Assembly (NCBI GenBank): GCA_034435395.1
Contig: DAOTXK010000150.1
Span: forward strand, 1-8,656
Source: DAOTXK01 sp034435395
GTDB taxonomy: Bacteria > Chloroflexota > Anaerolineae > Aggregatilineales > Ch27
Length of the DNA: 8,656 nucleotides
Direction: 5' to 3'
This document shows, piece by piece, positions 1-5,660 of the stretch; within the stretch, counting starts at the first letter, position 1; each line of letters starts with the position of its first letter. A model generated the notes under the pieces. That model was given only the letters and a program-made list of their open reading frames with translations, was not told where the DNA came from and ran no database searches. A program made the position numbers and the translations under genes.

Positions 1-96
1 CAGCAGCGCCAGCAGGATCAGCAGCGCCGGGAACAGGCAACCTCGCCGCCACCGGCGGGGCGTTCGGGCGGCTTCGCCGGGGACAGGCTGGCTCAT
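1..96 (-). CDS. Probable membrane protein, N-terminal fragment (runs off the left edge)
   Basis: Only the first 32 codons are in the window. The ATG (94-96) lies 4 bases downstream of the hspR stop codon (101-103) on the same strand, so the two are probably translated by coupling; no clear Shine-Dalgarno is seen. The peptide begins MSQPVPGEAARTPRRW, followed by a basic stretch (RRWRRG) and a hydrophobic run (CLFPALLILLALL) that reaches the edge. Basic residues before a hydrophobic segment are typical of a signal anchor with the N-terminus inside. The function cannot be told from this fragment. Its place at the end of the HtrA-TIR-HspR run suggests that it belongs to the same transcript. Confidence 0.55.
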   Translation of the reverse strand, partial: MSQPVPGEAARTPRRWRRGCLFPALLILLALL

Positions 97-100
97 CCGC

Positions 101-535
101 TCAGCGGCGGCCCGAACGCGCGTCATCCGGGTCGGCATCGCTGGAATCGCCCGCCTCCCGTCTGGCGTCGGCGGAGTCGGCTCCCTTGAGTCGGATCAAC
201 TGCGACCGCAGCGTGTCCACCTCCGCTTGCAGCGCCTCGACGCGCTCGGTCATGTTTAAGATGATCTCCACGCCGGCCAGGTTGACGCCCAGCTCGCCGG
301 TCAGCCGGACGATCTTCCGCAGGCGCTGCACATCGCGTTCGGTATAGAGGCGGAAGTTGCCCGGCGAGCGTTGCGGCACGACCAGTTCCAGCTCCTCATA
401 GTTGCGCAGCGTTTGCGGGTGCAGGTTCACCAGCCGCGCCACCACGCTGATCGTATACCGGGGCTCGTCTAAATCCGCTGTCTCGCTCATCGGCTGTTTG
501 TCGGCTATTCTTCGATTCTCCACCACGCCGCTCAT
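101..535 (-). CDS. hspR: HspR-like MerR-family heat-shock transcriptional repressor
   Basis: This is a DNA-binding regulator of the MerR superfamily, closest by eye to HspR, which in actinobacteria represses chaperone genes by binding HAIR operators with DnaK as co-repressor. In the 144-residue form the winged helix-turn-helix spans about residues 27-95. It has YTISVVARLVNLHPQTLRNYEEL, where HPQTLRNYE is the family recognition-helix signature, then NFRLYTERDVQRLRKI and GVNLAGVEIIL, the last being very like HspR. A short coiled coil (about 97-117) and a charged, disordered tail (ADSADARREAGDSSDADPDD) follow. The start at 535 makes an ATGA overlap with the TIR gene stop and implies coupling. 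A second ATG at 490 (129 residues, MSETADLDEP) fits the usual N-terminus of the family equally well, and neither has a good Shine-Dalgarno. The family assignment is firm; control of this cluster is inferred. Confidence 0.88.
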   Translation of the reverse strand: MSGVVENRRIADKQPMSETADLDEPRYTISVVARLVNLHPQTLRNYEELELVVPQRSPGNFRLYTERDVQRLRKIVRLTGELGVNLAGVEIILNMTERVEALQAEVDTLRSQLIRLKGADSADARREAGDSSDADPDDARSGRR

Positions 536-1296
536 CCGATCCGCTGGAAAGTGACCTGGCTGCCATCGTTGGCCAGGGCGGTGAACGCCCCCCAACCCAC
601 GGCCGTGACCTGGAGGAGCACCAGGTAAGGCGCGATCCCCATGGGTGAGGTGGACTGCCCCTGTATGGCGATACGGCTCATGGTCGGGTCGGTAAACGCC
701 CACACCGCCTGGACCTGCAACGGCCCCACCACCCCGGCAAAGCCGCCGTTGGGATAAAACGTCACCTGCCCGCTGAAGGCCACCCCCAGCTGCTGCCCCT
801 GGAGCAGCCAGGTTCCCGGAAGTTGATGGGCCAGCGGCGGGGCGGGAGGACTCTCCTCCGGCGGCGGGGGTTCGCCAGACTCCGGCGGCTCAGGCGGGGG
901 CGGATGGCTGCCCCCCAGCGACCCCAGCAGCGCCGCCAACGCCTGCGGATAAGCTTCCTGGGTGAAGTCGATCCATTGCAGGCCGCTGATCTGGTACTCG
1001 AAGACGGAAAAATCGCTGTGCTCCGCAATGACCGGGATCACGCGCTTATCCCGCTCAAAGGCGATGCTCAGCTCCTGCCGGACGTGCCGCGAGGCCGCCG
1101 AATGGGACGACATCACCAGGATGAAGGCGTCGCTCGTCCGGATGCCCTGAGCGATGGCCTCCTGCCAGCGCGAGCCGCCCTGGTGGCGCAGGTCTTCCCG
1201 GTCAATCCAGACATCAATGCCCTGGGTTTCCAGGTCGCGGACCAGCCGATCCACAAAGGAGCCGTCCTGCCGCGAATAACTGATGAAGACCTGCAT
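532..1296 (-). CDS. TIR-domain protein with Pro-rich linker and C-terminal beta-rich domain
   Basis: This 254-residue cytosolic-looking protein has no signal peptide or membrane segment. Residues 1-125 are a bacterial TIR domain. It starts MQVFISYSRQD (strand A and box 1) and continues with a BB-loop region (DVWIDREDLRHQGGSRW, 28-44), SDAFILVMSSHSAASRHVRQEL (55-76) and RVIPVI (85-90). Glu75 in RQEL sits where catalytic TIR NADases such as SARM1 carry their essential Glu, so NAD+ cleavage is possible but unproven. Residues 131-155 are a Pro/Glu/Ser linker. Residues 157-254 look all-beta (GTW, FSGQVTFYPNGGF, VWAF, DGSQVTFQRI), resembling a lipocalin-like/calycin fold by pattern only. Start 1296 is chosen because GAGGGG lies just upstream; an ATG at 1311 would add five residues. 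The gene lies 32 bases after htrA and overlaps hspR by 4 bases. The role could be signalling, defence or stress-induced NAD+ depletion. Confidence 0.85.
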   Translation of the reverse strand: MQVFISYSRQDGSFVDRLVRDLETQGIDVWIDREDLRHQGGSRWQEAIAQGIRTSDAFILVMSSHSAASRHVRQELSIAFERDKRVIPVIAEHSDFSVFEYQISGLQWIDFTQEAYPQALAALLGSLGGSHPPPPEPPESGEPPPPEESPPAPPLAHQLPGTWLLQGQQLGVAFSGQVTFYPNGGFAGVVGPLQVQAVWAFTDPTMSRIAIQGQSTSPMGIAPYLVLLQVTAVGWGAFTALANDGSQVTFQRIG

Positions 1297-1328
1297 CGTC
1301 CCCTCGCCCATGACCGCCCGCCGCTGCG

Positions 1329-2558
1329 CTACCGGCTATCCAGTGTCACCGGAATTTCCAGGGTTTCGCCATCGCGGATCACGGTCAACGACACTTCGTC
1401 GCCAGGGCGGGTATAAACCACCAGATAGCTCACCAGGTCGTCCATAGTGGCGATAAACTGGTCATTGATGGCCACGATGATGTCGCCGCCCACCAGCAGG
1501 CTCTGCCCGCGCAACACCGTCTGCTCGGTCCCGCCGTGCAGCCCCGCCCGATCCGCCGGGGAGCCGGGCGTGACCTCCTGGATCAGCACCCCCTGCGTCA
1601 CCGGCAGGCCCAGCGGTTCGGCCAGCCCGGCCAGGCTGAAGCCGCCCTCCGGCGACAGGCTGGAGATGCCCAGCCGGGAGTATTCCACCCGGCCCTTCTC
1701 AATCAACTCCGGCACCACGCGCCGCACCGTGCTGATCGGCACGGCGAACCCCACCCCCTGAAACTGCCCGGTTTCCGTGCGGATGGCGGTGTTGACGCCC
1801 ACCACCTCGCCGTAGGAATTCAGCAGCGGGCCGCCAGAATTGCCAGGGTTGATCTCGGCGTCCACCTGGATGATCGAAGGGTTGTTATAACGTTCCAGCG
1901 CCGGATTCAACATCTGGCCGGACGGCAGCGTCCGCCCCAGGGCGCTGATCGTGCCGGTGGTCATCGAACTGGCCAGCCCGAAGGGATTGCCGATGGCGAT
2001 CACCCGCTGGCCGACAAAGAGGTCGTCCCGTTCCGCCAGCGTCGCCGGGATCAGCCGCGCCCGATCAACATCGACCCGGATCACCGCCAGATCGCTGAAG
2101 TCGTCCATGCCCACCAGCTCCGCCTCGGCCACATAGCCATCGCGGAAGGTCACGCGAATGCCGTCGGCATCCCGGACGACGTGCGAATTGGTGATGATGT
2201 GACCGGCCAGGTCATAGATGAAGCCCGACCCGCTGCCCACATCGATCGGATCGATATCCTGCCGGAAGTTGACGGCCACGTCGATGTTCACCACCGAGGG
2301 TGACACCCGGTCATAGATGTTCCCCAGCAGGACGTATTCCCAGTCAGCCGCTTCGATGATATCCGGTGGCAGCGGGCTGGGCGTGGGCTGGAAGAGCGCC
2401 GCCGCCCCCGCCCCTACCGGCAGGTCGACCACCCGCCCGGCGGCCACCGTCACGCCCCCGGGAGCCTGCGCCCCCCCAAGCGAAATCATCACCGCCATGC
2501 CCAGCAACACCATCCCACCAGCCAGCGACCACCGGAGAAGCCGCACTCGTCTGTTCAT
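1329..2558 (-). CDS. Membrane-anchored HtrA/DegP-type serine protease with PDZ domain
   Basis: This trypsin-like (S1C) protease degrades or processes misfolded proteins outside the cytoplasmic membrane. In the 409-residue protein, residues 9-30 are a hydrophobic signal anchor after a basic MNRRVRLLRW start. They are followed by a Pro-rich linker (FQPTPSPLPP, 56-65). The protease domain (about 75-285) shows the full triad: His126 in TNSHVV, Asp156 in DFSDLAV and Ser241 in GNSGGP. It also has the oxyanion-region motif INPGNSGGPL and the GVGFAVPI element. One PDZ domain follows (about 295-405) with GVLIQEVTPGSPADRAGL and GGDIIVAIND. Length and order match the single-PDZ HtrA family (HtrA/HhoA/DegS-like), so activity is expected. 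Start 2558 has GGAG ten bases upstream. The gene lies 112 bases after the dnaJ-like gene and 32 bases before the TIR gene. I leave the symbol empty because paralogues are common. Confidence 0.95.
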   Translation of the reverse strand: MNRRVRLLRWSLAGGMVLLGMAVMISLGGAQAPGGVTVAAGRVVDLPVGAGAAALFQPTPSPLPPDIIEAADWEYVLLGNIYDRVSPSVVNIDVAVNFRQDIDPIDVGSGSGFIYDLAGHIITNSHVVRDADGIRVTFRDGYVAEAELVGMDDFSDLAVIRVDVDRARLIPATLAERDDLFVGQRVIAIGNPFGLASSMTTGTISALGRTLPSGQMLNPALERYNNPSIIQVDAEINPGNSGGPLLNSYGEVVGVNTAIRTETGQFQGVGFAVPISTVRRVVPELIEKGRVEYSRLGISSLSPEGGFSLAGLAEPLGLPVTQGVLIQEVTPGSPADRAGLHGGTEQTVLRGQSLLVGGDIIVAINDQFIATMDDLVSYLVVYTRPGDEVSLTVIRDGETLEIPVTLDSR

Positions 2559-2613
2559 CCCATCATCACTCCAGCACCCAATGTTGTTGTGGCGAAGGAT
2601 ACCACTACCCCGT

Positions 2614-2655
2614 AAAAAACGGGGGCGATCTCCAGGTCACCCCGCCCGATCGCCC
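2614..2655 (-). terminator. Possible intrinsic terminator or attenuator between the dnaJ-like gene and htrA
   Basis: On the minus strand GGGCGATC (2655-2648) pairs perfectly with GATCGCCC (2630-2623) across a 17-base loop. Three bases later there is a run of six T (2619-2614). A shorter alternative stem, CGGGG/CCCCG, ends directly at the T run. The loop is long and the T run is slightly offset, so termination may be partial, giving more chaperone than protease transcript. A second small hairpin, CCCCGT/ACGGGG, includes the T run itself. Confidence 0.45.
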
Positions 2656-2670
2656 GGAAACCCGCCCTCT

Positions 2671-3615
2671 TCAGGTCGTGCCGCCATTGTCGCGCATCTT
2701 GGCCAGTTTCTCAAACAGCTGCCGCTCCTCTTTGCTCAGATTTTGGGGCACCTGAATCTGGACGGTCACGAACATATCGCCATACTGGCCTGGCTGCCGC
2801 AGGCGCGGCATCCCCCGCCCCGCCAGGCGAAACCGCTGGCCGGACTGGGTGCCCGGCGGAATCTTGAGCCGCACATCCCCCGCCAGGGTTGGCACGCGCA
2901 CCTCGCCGCCCAACACGGCCTGGTAAACGTCCAGCTCGATCGTCCGGTACAGGTCGTCGCCCTTGCGCTGGTACAGGGGATGGTCCTGCACCCGGACCAC
3001 CAGATACAGATCACCCGGCTGCCCGCCGGCATACCCGTTTTGGCCCCGGCCAGCCAGCCGGATGCGCGTCCCGGTCCGAGCGCCGGGCGGGATACGGACC
3101 GACAACTGCCTGTTACCGCGGTTGACGACCCGCGTGGTGCCGCGGTAAGCCTCCTCCAGCGTGACCGTGACCTCGTGCTCGACATCCATCCCTTTGATCG
3201 GCGGCTTGGGAGGGCGTGACCGGGAGCGGCTGGTCCCGCCAAAGCCGCCCAGCCCGCCGAACAGCATGTCAAAGAAGTCGGAGAACCCGCCACCCTCGCC
3301 ATAGGTCTCATAGCGGACGTTGCCAAAGCCCGCCTGGCGCATCACGTCTTCCCAGGGCACGCTGCCCTGCCCGCCCATGCGCTGCCATTCCTGGTACTGC
3401 CGCCCCAGGCGGTCATACTGGGCGCGTTTGTCGGTATCGCCGAGGACCTCATAGGCCTCGTTGATCTCCTTGAAGCGCTCCTCCGCCCGCTTATCACCGG
3501 GGTTGACATCCGGGTGGTACTGACGGGCCAGCTTGCGGTAGGCTTTTTTGATCTCTTTGTCACTGGCGTTACGATTGACGCCCAGAATCTGATAGTAATC
3601 CTTATATTCGGCCAT
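2671..3615 (-). CDS. Class II J-domain co-chaperone (CbpA/DnaJ-like)
   Basis: This cytosolic Hsp40 stimulates the ATPase of DnaK and delivers unfolded clients. From the ATG at 3615 it has 314 residues. The J domain (about 3-68) begins YKDYYQILGVNRNASDKEIK and contains the essential HPD at 34-36. A Gly/Phe-rich linker follows (about 80-130, with FGGLGGFGG), then two beta C-terminal domains (about 143-225 and 226-290, with VRIPPGARTGTRIRLAGRG and LKIPPGTQSGQRFRLAGRG). The CxxCxGxG zinc-finger repeats of class I DnaJ are absent, which places it with CbpA/class II proteins. Length is normal. In-frame ATGs at 3624 and 3621 would add two or three residues; MAEYKDYY at 3615 is the most family-like start. 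The gene follows its own strong promoter and heads the htrA-TIR-hspR run. No dnaK or grpE is in the window. Confidence 0.93.
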   Translation of the reverse strand: MAEYKDYYQILGVNRNASDKEIKKAYRKLARQYHPDVNPGDKRAEERFKEINEAYEVLGDTDKRAQYDRLGRQYQEWQRMGGQGSVPWEDVMRQAGFGNVRYETYGEGGGFSDFFDMLFGGLGGFGGTSRSRSRPPKPPIKGMDVEHEVTVTLEEAYRGTTRVVNRGNRQLSVRIPPGARTGTRIRLAGRGQNGYAGGQPGDLYLVVRVQDHPLYQRKGDDLYRTIELDVYQAVLGGEVRVPTLAGDVRLKIPPGTQSGQRFRLAGRGMPRLRQPGQYGDMFVTVQIQVPQNLSKEERQLFEKLAKMRDNGGTT

Positions 3616-3626
3616 AGTCATCATTT

Positions 3627-3646
3627 CGGCTGCCCACCCGCAGCCG
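3627..3646 (-). promoter_or_regulatory. Hairpin at the ribosome-binding region of the dnaJ-like gene
   Basis: On the minus strand CGGCTGC and GCAGCCG form a perfect 7-base-pair stem around the loop GGGTGG, ending 2 bases before the first possible ATG (3624) and 11 bases before the chosen one (3615). The loop is the only purine-rich segment close to the start that could act as a Shine-Dalgarno. The structure could modulate translation of the chaperone, but the stem is GC-rich and may be too stable for a simple thermosensor. Confidence 0.3.
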
Positions 3647-3697
3647 CCTCACCCCCGGGAGATGCCGTCACGACAGCCTCAGCCGTGTTTACCTGTC

Positions 3698-3707
3698 CCA
3701 TCGATGG
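3698..3707. promoter_or_regulatory. Perfect 10-base palindrome at the predicted dnaJ-like transcript start
   Basis: CCATCGATGG is a perfect palindrome lying about 5-14 bases downstream of the expected transcription start (near 3712, minus strand). Its position suits a repressor operator, but a 10-base palindrome can occur by chance and it does not match the HAIR or CIRCE consensus. Confidence 0.25.
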
Positions 3708-3713
3708 CAGTTG

Positions 3714-3753
3714 AGAAAATTGTAAACCTTTAGTCGATCCTTGTCAATTTTCT
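3714..3753. repeat. Perfect 9-base inverted repeat bracketing the dnaJ-like promoter
   Basis: AGAAAATTG (3714-3722) and CAATTTTCT (3745-3753) are exact reverse complements separated by 22 bases, so the arm centres are 31 bases (about three helical turns) apart. One arm overlaps the -10 box and the other the -35 box. This spacing would put two identical half-sites on the same DNA face, as expected of an operator, though the arms are AT-rich. It does not match HAIR (CTTGAGT-N7-ACTCAAG) or CIRCE. Confidence 0.4.
3719..3747 (-). promoter_or_regulatory. Sigma70-type promoter of the dnaJ-like gene cluster
   Basis: On the minus strand the -35 box TTGACA (3747-3742, 6 of 6) and the -10 box TACAAT (3724-3719, 5 of 6) are separated by exactly 17 bases in an AT-rich island within GC-rich DNA. 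The expected start is near 3712, which gives a leader of about 97 bases before the ATG at 3615. The same -35 and -10 boxes and spacing occur at the tRNA-Ala gene. Confidence 0.82.
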
Positions 3754-3804
3754 TGCGCCGTTTCTTATAAGACTTTAACGTGGGCCGCCCGCCAGGACCA
3801 GCCC

Positions 3805-3839
3805 AAAAACACAGGTCGGCCTGCTTCGCCGACCCGTGT
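3805..3839 (-). terminator. Intrinsic terminator of the SPFH gene
   Basis: Read on the minus strand, ACACGGGTCGGC (3839-3828) pairs with GCCGACCTGTGT (3820-3809) as a 12-base stem with one G-U pair. The loop is seven bases and a T run follows immediately. It lies 60 bases past the SPFH stop codon and insulates that gene from the dnaJ-like promoter. Confidence 0.88.
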
Positions 3840-3899
3840 CTGCCCGGTTGCCGTCCCTGCCGTCTGGACCATCCACGGCGCGGGATCACAACGCCTGCC

Positions 3900-5024
3900 T
3901 CAGTCCCCTGCCGAACCGCTTTCGCTGGCGGCGGGGGCCGCCTCGACTCCGACAGCGCCCGGCGTGGCCGCCTCCACGCCCAGGCTGGCCAGGTCAAAGA
4001 GGAAAGGACTGTTGCTGGGCAGTAGCACGATCTGGACGTTGTCGGACAGAGTTTCCACGTAACGCCACTGGATGAGGGCCGGGTTCTGGTCCAGCTGCTC
4101 GCGGATCAGGGCCAGGGCCTGAGCGTCGGCCTGGGCGCGGATCAGAATGGCGTCGGCTTCGGCCTCGGCGCGGATGCGGATCGACTCGGCCTCGCCTTTG
4201 GCCCGCTCAATGGCCGACAGCCGCTGGCCTTCCGCCTCGTAGACGGCGGCGTCACGCTGACCCTGCGCCTGGACGCGCAGCCGCTCGGCTTCCTGCTGGG
4301 CGCGGAGGCGGTCCTGCTCGGCGATCTGTTTCTGCTCAACCGACTGAGCGTACTCCTGGCTGAACTCCACGTCGCGGATCAGGAAGTCGACAACCTGCAA
4401 GCCCTCTTCCCCCAGCCGGGTCGACAGCTTGTTCTGGATGCCTTCCCGCAGCGCGCCGCGCTGTGTGCTGTATACTTCCTCCACGCTGTAAAGCGCGATC
4501 TCGTCGCGGACGATGCCGCGTATGGTGGGCCGCACCAGCTCTTCGGTGTACCGGTTGCGCCAGTTCTGGTGGATGAGATTCACGTTCTCAGGGCTGATTC
4601 GGTAAATCAGCGTGGCCTCGATGCGGACTTCCTGCCCGTCCGCCGTGCGGCTGACCACCGCGTCATCGCCGGAGCGCCGGCCTTCGGTCGGCGAACCGGA
4701 CATGGTGTATTCGCTGCGCTCGATAGAGTAGATGGTCGCCTCCTGAACGACGGGGACGATAATGTGCACGCCGGGGCCGCGCGGCTCCAGCAACTGACCC
4801 CGGAGCGTGTCGAAGATCACGGCCACCTCCTGCGGCTGCACGATGATCACGCCCTGGCTGATCACGCTGAACAGGACACCCACGATCACGCCGACGATGG
4901 CCAGCATCACGCCGGAGCGCGGCGAGCGGTTCTGGGAAGCGGCCGCCACCGCCAGCCCAATCCCGGCGACCACCGCCACCCAACCGGCCAGCGCCACAAA
5001 CCCTAAAATGCTGCTGATACCCAT
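3900..5024 (-). CDS. SPFH/Band 7 (prohibitin/stomatin-like) membrane protein
   Basis: This 374-residue member of the SPFH superfamily is a membrane scaffold that oligomerises and often organises microdomains or regulates membrane proteases. Two hydrophobic segments are visible (about 4-30 and 37-62), so the short N-terminus and the bulk of the protein are probably on the same side. The SPFH domain (about 60-225) begins GVIIVQPQEVAVIFDTLRGQL and includes GPGVHIIVPVVQEATIY and DGQEVRIEATLIYRI. A long Ala/Glu/Gln/Arg coiled coil covers about 226-305. The segment ALIREQLDQNPALIQWRYVETL is typical of prohibitin-like C-termini, and the last 25 residues are Ala/Gly/Pro-rich. Start 5024 is supported by AGGAGGAGG seven bases upstream. 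It stands alone between its own promoter and terminator, with no NfeD partner beside it. The family is certain; the cellular role is not. Confidence 0.93.
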   Translation of the reverse strand: MGISSILGFVALAGWVAVVAGIGLAVAAASQNRSPRSGVMLAIVGVIVGVLFSVISQGVIIVQPQEVAVIFDTLRGQLLEPRGPGVHIIVPVVQEATIYSIERSEYTMSGSPTEGRRSGDDAVVSRTADGQEVRIEATLIYRISPENVNLIHQNWRNRYTEELVRPTIRGIVRDEIALYSVEEVYSTQRGALREGIQNKLSTRLGEEGLQVVDFLIRDVEFSQEYAQSVEQKQIAEQDRLRAQQEAERLRVQAQGQRDAAVYEAEGQRLSAIERAKGEAESIRIRAEAEADAILIRAQADAQALALIREQLDQNPALIQWRYVETLSDNVQIVLLPSNSPFLFDLASLGVEAATPGAVGVEAAPAASESGSAGD

Positions 5025-5031
5025 GAAAAAA

Positions 5032-5040
5032 CCTCCTCCT
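5032..5040 (-). promoter_or_regulatory. Strong ribosome-binding site of the SPFH gene
   Basis: On the minus strand AGGAGGAGG ends seven bases before the ATG at 5024. It is among the strongest Shine-Dalgarno sites in the window and fixes the start of the SPFH gene. Confidence 0.85.
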
Positions 5041-5147
5041 GTTTATTGGTGAGCGAGCTTGGTGAGGGTTAGACCGTACTCCCCAGCATAGTCTCTTGCT
5101 TTACCATACGTTTGGCGGCGGCGCTGGTTGCCCGGCGCGCCACCCGG

Positions 5148-5156
5148 ATTATAACA
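5148..5156 (-). promoter_or_regulatory. Extended -10 promoter candidate for the SPFH gene
   Basis: On the minus strand TGTTATAAT is a perfect extended -10 (TGnTATAAT) about 124 bases upstream of the SPFH ATG. No good -35 box is seen 17 bases further upstream, which extended -10 promoters can tolerate. The leader would be about 115 bases. Confidence 0.5.
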
Positions 5157-5242
5157 TGCCCCCCGGCTTTTCCCCGCCAGAATCCTGAAAGCTGGCTGAC
5201 ATCCGCCCGCAGCAGCGTCAGCGATGGGGGCCGCCAAAATCC

Positions 5243-5271
5243 TTGACAAGGGGAAACCGGCCCGCTACAAT
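5243..5271 (+). promoter_or_regulatory. Sigma70-type promoter of tRNA-Ala
   Basis: TTGACA (5243-5248, consensus) and TACAAT (5266-5271) are spaced by 17 bases. The expected start is near 5278, about 14 bases before the mature tRNA 5' end, leaving a short leader for RNase P to remove. Confidence 0.85.
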
Positions 5272-5291
5272 GCGCTCACCAGTTGACTGAT

Positions 5292-5367
5292 GGGCCCGTA
5301 GCTCAGTTGGGAGAGCGCCACAATGGCATTGTGGAGGCCAAGGGTTCGAGCCCCTTCGGGTCCACCA
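5292..5367 (+). tRNA. tRNA-Ala (anticodon GGC)
   Basis: A complete 76-base cloverleaf can be folded. The acceptor stem is 5292-5298/5357-5363 and the D stem GCTC/GAGC is 5301-5304/5313-5316. The anticodon stem 5318-5322/5330-5334 has loop ATGGCAT, with anticodon GGC at 5325-5327. The T stem is 5340-5344/5352-5356 with loop TTCGAGC. The third acceptor pair is G5294-U5361, the G3:U70 wobble that alanyl-tRNA synthetase recognises, and the discriminator base is A. The 3' CCA (5365-5367) is encoded. It reads GCC and GCU codons and has its own promoter and terminator. Confidence 0.97.
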
Positions 5368-5376
5368 TAACAGAAT

Positions 5377-5400
5377 CCCCCCTCGCCGCAGGGGGGTTTT
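5377..5400 (+). terminator. Intrinsic terminator of tRNA-Ala
   Basis: CCCCCCT (5377-5383) pairs with AGGGGGG (5390-5396) around the loop CGCCGC, followed by TTTT. It starts nine bases after the encoded CCA. Confidence 0.85.
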
Positions 5401-5660
5401 GTTTGGCGGCCCAGGGCCGCGATTTCCCCCGCCGGTAATATCCTCCCCGCCCACGGCGTCTATACGGCAGAAGACCGGCTCCCCAGGCCAGCCGCCGGCG
5501 GCGCAACCCGGAGAAGATGAGTAACGTATTAACAGGATGAAGGACCTATTTTCAAACGTCCCAAGGTATGCTATCTTTGAGGCAGGTTCGAGCGTCTTTT
5601 CTTTATCGTTGGCCAGCCTGATGAGGCGACGGGCGCGGGCGATAAGGAGCGGATAACAAC
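5401..5660. other. Intergenic region between the tRNA-Ala terminator and the 42-codon ORF
   Basis: No convincing gene is seen here on either strand. The region holds a 15-base palindrome, GCGGCCC-A-GGGCCGC (5406-5420), right after the tRNA terminator. It also holds a GC palindrome, GCCGCCGGCGGC (5491-5502). A 39-codon reading frame (5537-5656, MKDLFSNVPRYAIF...) lacks a Shine-Dalgarno and has mixed third positions unlike the neighbouring genes, so it is not called. From about 5521 to 5630 the DNA is distinctly more AT-rich, which fits a promoter zone. Confidence 0.5.
5549..5577 (+). promoter_or_regulatory. Weak promoter candidate upstream of the 42-codon ORF
   Basis: TTTTCA (5549-5554, 4 of 6) and TATCTT (5572-5577, 4 of 6) are spaced by 17 bases in an AT-rich patch. 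It is the best match between the tRNA terminator and leuS and would give a leader of about 75 bases before 5661. Confidence 0.3.

Noticed and set aside
185..205. CTTGAGT-N7-ACT, a HAIR-like half-site for HspR
   Set aside because: Only the left half matches (the right half is ACTGCGA), and it lies inside the hspR coding region, not at a promoter.
1536..2303. 255-codon plus-strand frame opposite htrA
   Set aside because: It is antisense to a protease gene with an intact catalytic triad. The translation is rich in Arg/His/Asp and has no motif.
3758..3775. Second upstream -10 (TATAAG on the minus strand) for the dnaJ-like gene
   Set aside because: No usable -35 box lies 16-18 bases upstream, and a much better promoter is present at 3719-3747.
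5218..5506. Minus-strand frames across the tRNA-Ala gene containing GSNPWPPQCHCGALPTELRA
   Set aside because: This peptide pattern is a well-known artefact of translating the antisense strand of tRNA genes.
5620..5626. CTGATGA-like core suggesting a hammerhead ribozyme
   Set aside because: No GAAA and no suitable stems follow at the required spacing; the nearest GAAA is about 150 bases away.
5537..5656. 39-codon plus-strand frame just upstream of the 42-codon ORF
   Set aside because: It has no Shine-Dalgarno and third-position GC of only about half, unlike the neighbouring genes, and it covers the likely promoter zone.
5647..5659. GAGCGGATAACAA matches part of the E. coli lac operator
   Set aside because: Only one side matches, the palindromic partner is missing, and no LacI-family gene is in the window; it overlaps the ribosome site of the small ORF by chance.
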